Origin: Mariprofundaceae bacterium
Lineage (GTDB): Bacteria; Pseudomonadota; Zetaproteobacteria; Mariprofundales; Mariprofundaceae
DNA length: 5,942 bases
Assembly: GCA_027018975.1 (NCBI GenBank)
Contig: JALUXN010000304.1
Location: 1 to 5,942 of the forward strand
Direction of reading: 5' to 3'
The notes below the pieces were generated by a model that saw only the letters and a program-made list of their open reading frames with translations, did not search any database and was not told where the DNA came from. A program made the position numbers and the translations under genes. Each line of letters starts with the position of its first letter. Position 1 is the stretch's first letter. This document shows positions 4,993 through 5,942 of the stretch, in pieces.

Positions 4993-5480
4993 GCCGCCAT
5001 GTCCTGACAGTTCGGTATCGTGACAACCGTCGCCTTCGTGCGGGTCAGTTCCTTCTGTGTGACTGGGTCGCGGGTAACAACGTCCGGCATGTACTTCAAT
5101 ACGGCAGCTTTCGTTGCCTGCATATGGACTGCCGTAGTCATAATAGGCACATCAAAGCCATCGGCGTTGGTCGTCGTGCCAGTCTGTTTCTGGTAGGCAT
5201 CCTGAGCGTGGATGATGGTCAGGGGTAGGTGGTAGGCTGAAATCATGCCCTCTACGTCTGCCAGCGTTGCCCTTGTCACCACGCGGAATAGGTCGGTGGA
5301 CAGTGAGGTGACGACTGGGCTGACTAGGCTCCATTCGATGAACGCGGCTTCAAGTTGCTCATGTATGGCCAACTGCTGAGGTGTCGCCGTGGGTACGCCG
5401 TTCTTGTCAGGCTGTGGCATGGCTAGGGAGAATCCGGTCGGAGCCTTCACGAGCAATAATAGGATGTCATTTGATAACAT
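4980..5480 (-). CDS. Phage late-operon protein of unknown function
   Basis: This 166-residue protein has no signal peptide, no clear membrane span (the start, LSNDILLLLVKAP, is short) and no recognised motif. The middle (about residues 35-90) looks helical, and the C-terminal part contains short repeated V/T-rich strands (TKATVVTIPN). The ATG at 5480 follows AGGAG about ten bases upstream and overlaps the preceding gene by 14 bases; its own end overlaps the 49-residue gene by 13. Its place directly after a probable tail or receptor-binding gene suggests a tail-fibre chaperone or tail accessory protein, but there is no direct sequence support. The composition is balanced, like the gene before it and less AT-rich than the small genes after it. 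Confidence 0.75.
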   Translation of the reverse strand: MLSNDILLLLVKAPTGFSLAMPQPDKNGVPTATPQQLAIHEQLEAAFIEWSLVSPVVTSLSTDLFRVVTRATLADVEGMISAYHLPLTIIHAQDAYQKQTGTTTNADGFDVPIMTTAVHMQATKAAVLKYMPDVVTRDPVTQKELTRTKATVVTIPNCQDMAAWTI

Positions 5481-5942
5481 AGTTATTCCACTCCTGCGTA
5501 GTTAAGGCTTTGTTGTGTATGATTGTATTAAGCACGCTCCAAGGCAATGCGCCCACTGTGTTGGCGAAGAACTGCAAGAAGCCTGTATCGGCAAACGCGC
5601 CATCATAGGTCGCGTAGGCGCTCCATACCCATGCCATACCTGTTGATGCTATACGATAGCCAACACGGAAGTGTGAAATGCCCGTACCTGATAGCACGCC
5701 ATCATCCCATTGTACGCCGTACTGTACTGCTTGGTTGCGGGGGTAGAGTGTGGTTTGTCCTACCGCAATATTATTAGAAGCGTCACCAGAGCCTACCGAT
5801 GCTACCCAAAATTGTATGAGGAGGGTCCCCCACACTGAATTGACGGTACTTACAATAAGGTTATTAGTATTCCCATGCTGACTCAAATCGTGTTGTGGAC
5901 TCCCACTGAAGAACAAGCTACCAGCAGCATGCGGAAATGCGT
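5467..5942 (-). CDS. C-terminal part of a probable phage tail or receptor-binding protein
   Basis: The frame is open through the right window edge, so only the last 157 or so residues are seen. The only possible start near the edge is TTG 5916-5914 without a ribosome site, so the gene most likely begins outside. The visible part is rich in Gly, Ser, Thr, Asn and aromatic residues with alternating hydrophobic positions, as in a beta-sandwich. It ends with NTIIHNKALTTQEWNNYVIK, which resembles the last strand of LamG/concanavalin-A-like domains, where a pattern like YNRALTAAE is common. Such domains bind glycans on tail fibres and tailspikes. The location upstream of the lysis genes fits a tail gene. 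The domain assignment is a weak pattern match. Confidence 0.6.
   Translation of the reverse strand, partial: AFPHAAGSLFFSGSPQHDLSQHGNTNNLIVSTVNSVWGTLLIQFWVASVGSGDASNNIAVGQTTLYPRNQAVQYGVQWDDGVLSGTGISHFRVGYRIASTGMAWVWSAYATYDGAFADTGFLQFFANTVGALPWSVLNTIIHNKALTTQEWNNYVIK

Larger units (their letters stand above)
698..5942. mobile_element. Probable prophage or temperate phage segment (partial)
   Basis: The segment combines a P4-type integrase with a complete lysis module (GH108 muramidase, two-helix holin candidate, Rz-like and Rz1-like spanins) and a tail-like gene cut by the right edge. Late genes lie on the minus strand in one compact operon, and the integrase runs toward them from the other side. 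Integrases of this family usually have their attachment site upstream of the integrase, often in a tRNA 3' end. No tRNA is visible here, so the left limit is uncertain: it could lie in the region before the integrase, left of the nuclease, or outside the window. The nuclease gene is included only because its composition resembles the integrase; this is inference. Confidence 0.65.

Noticed and set aside
1..5942. CRISPR array, tRNA, rRNA or IS element
   Set aside because: No regularly spaced repeats, no cloverleaf-like tRNA sequence with a TTC-type arm, no rRNA signature and no transposase or terminal inverted repeats were seen.

Overview
The window looks like the lysis and integration end of a temperate phage or prophage of a Gram-negative bacterium, most likely a proteobacterium. 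The main support is a P4/CP4-type tyrosine integrase and a complete lysis module: GH108-type muramidase, small two-helix holin candidate, Rz-like inner-membrane spanin and Rz1-like outer-membrane lipoprotein. A two-part spanin only makes sense in a host with an outer membrane. No rRNA, tRNA, CRISPR array or IS element is visible, so host and integration site cannot be named.

Layout, left to right. (1) Positions 2-701, plus strand: the tail of an unidentified gene, a 77-residue zinc-ribbon membrane protein, and a 124-residue single-anchor protein with a TTG start, the last two overlapping. (2) Positions 698-1246, minus strand: a membrane-anchored staphylococcal-nuclease-like protein, tail to tail with the left genes, the two stop codons sharing one TTAA. 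(3) Positions 1247-1370: a divergent control region with an inverted repeat. (4) Positions 1371-2564, plus strand: the integrase. (5) Positions 2565-2598: a GC-rich hairpin between the converging integrase and lysis genes. (6) Positions 2599-5942, minus strand: one uninterrupted late operon.

The late operon is read right to left: C-terminal part of a probable tail or receptor-binding protein, an unidentified 166-residue protein, four very small proteins (49, 98, 83 and 61 residues, three with predicted membrane helices), endolysin, holin candidate, i-spanin and o-spanin. With the starts chosen here, each of its nine gene junctions is a 4-17 base overlap, which suggests one transcript with coupled translation. 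The 49-residue gene was found by reading the minus strand by hand. It fills what would otherwise be a gap of about 130 bases and fits its neighbours exactly.

The lysis logic is clear: the holin would permeabilise the inner membrane, the cytoplasmic muramidase would degrade peptidoglycan, and the spanin pair would disrupt the outer membrane. The extra small membrane proteins upstream of the endolysin are the least explained part of the window. They could be additional holin or antiholin components or superinfection-exclusion factors, but no sequence motif decides this. The phage/host boundary on the left is not resolved, and the left-hand genes may be phage cargo or host chromosome.
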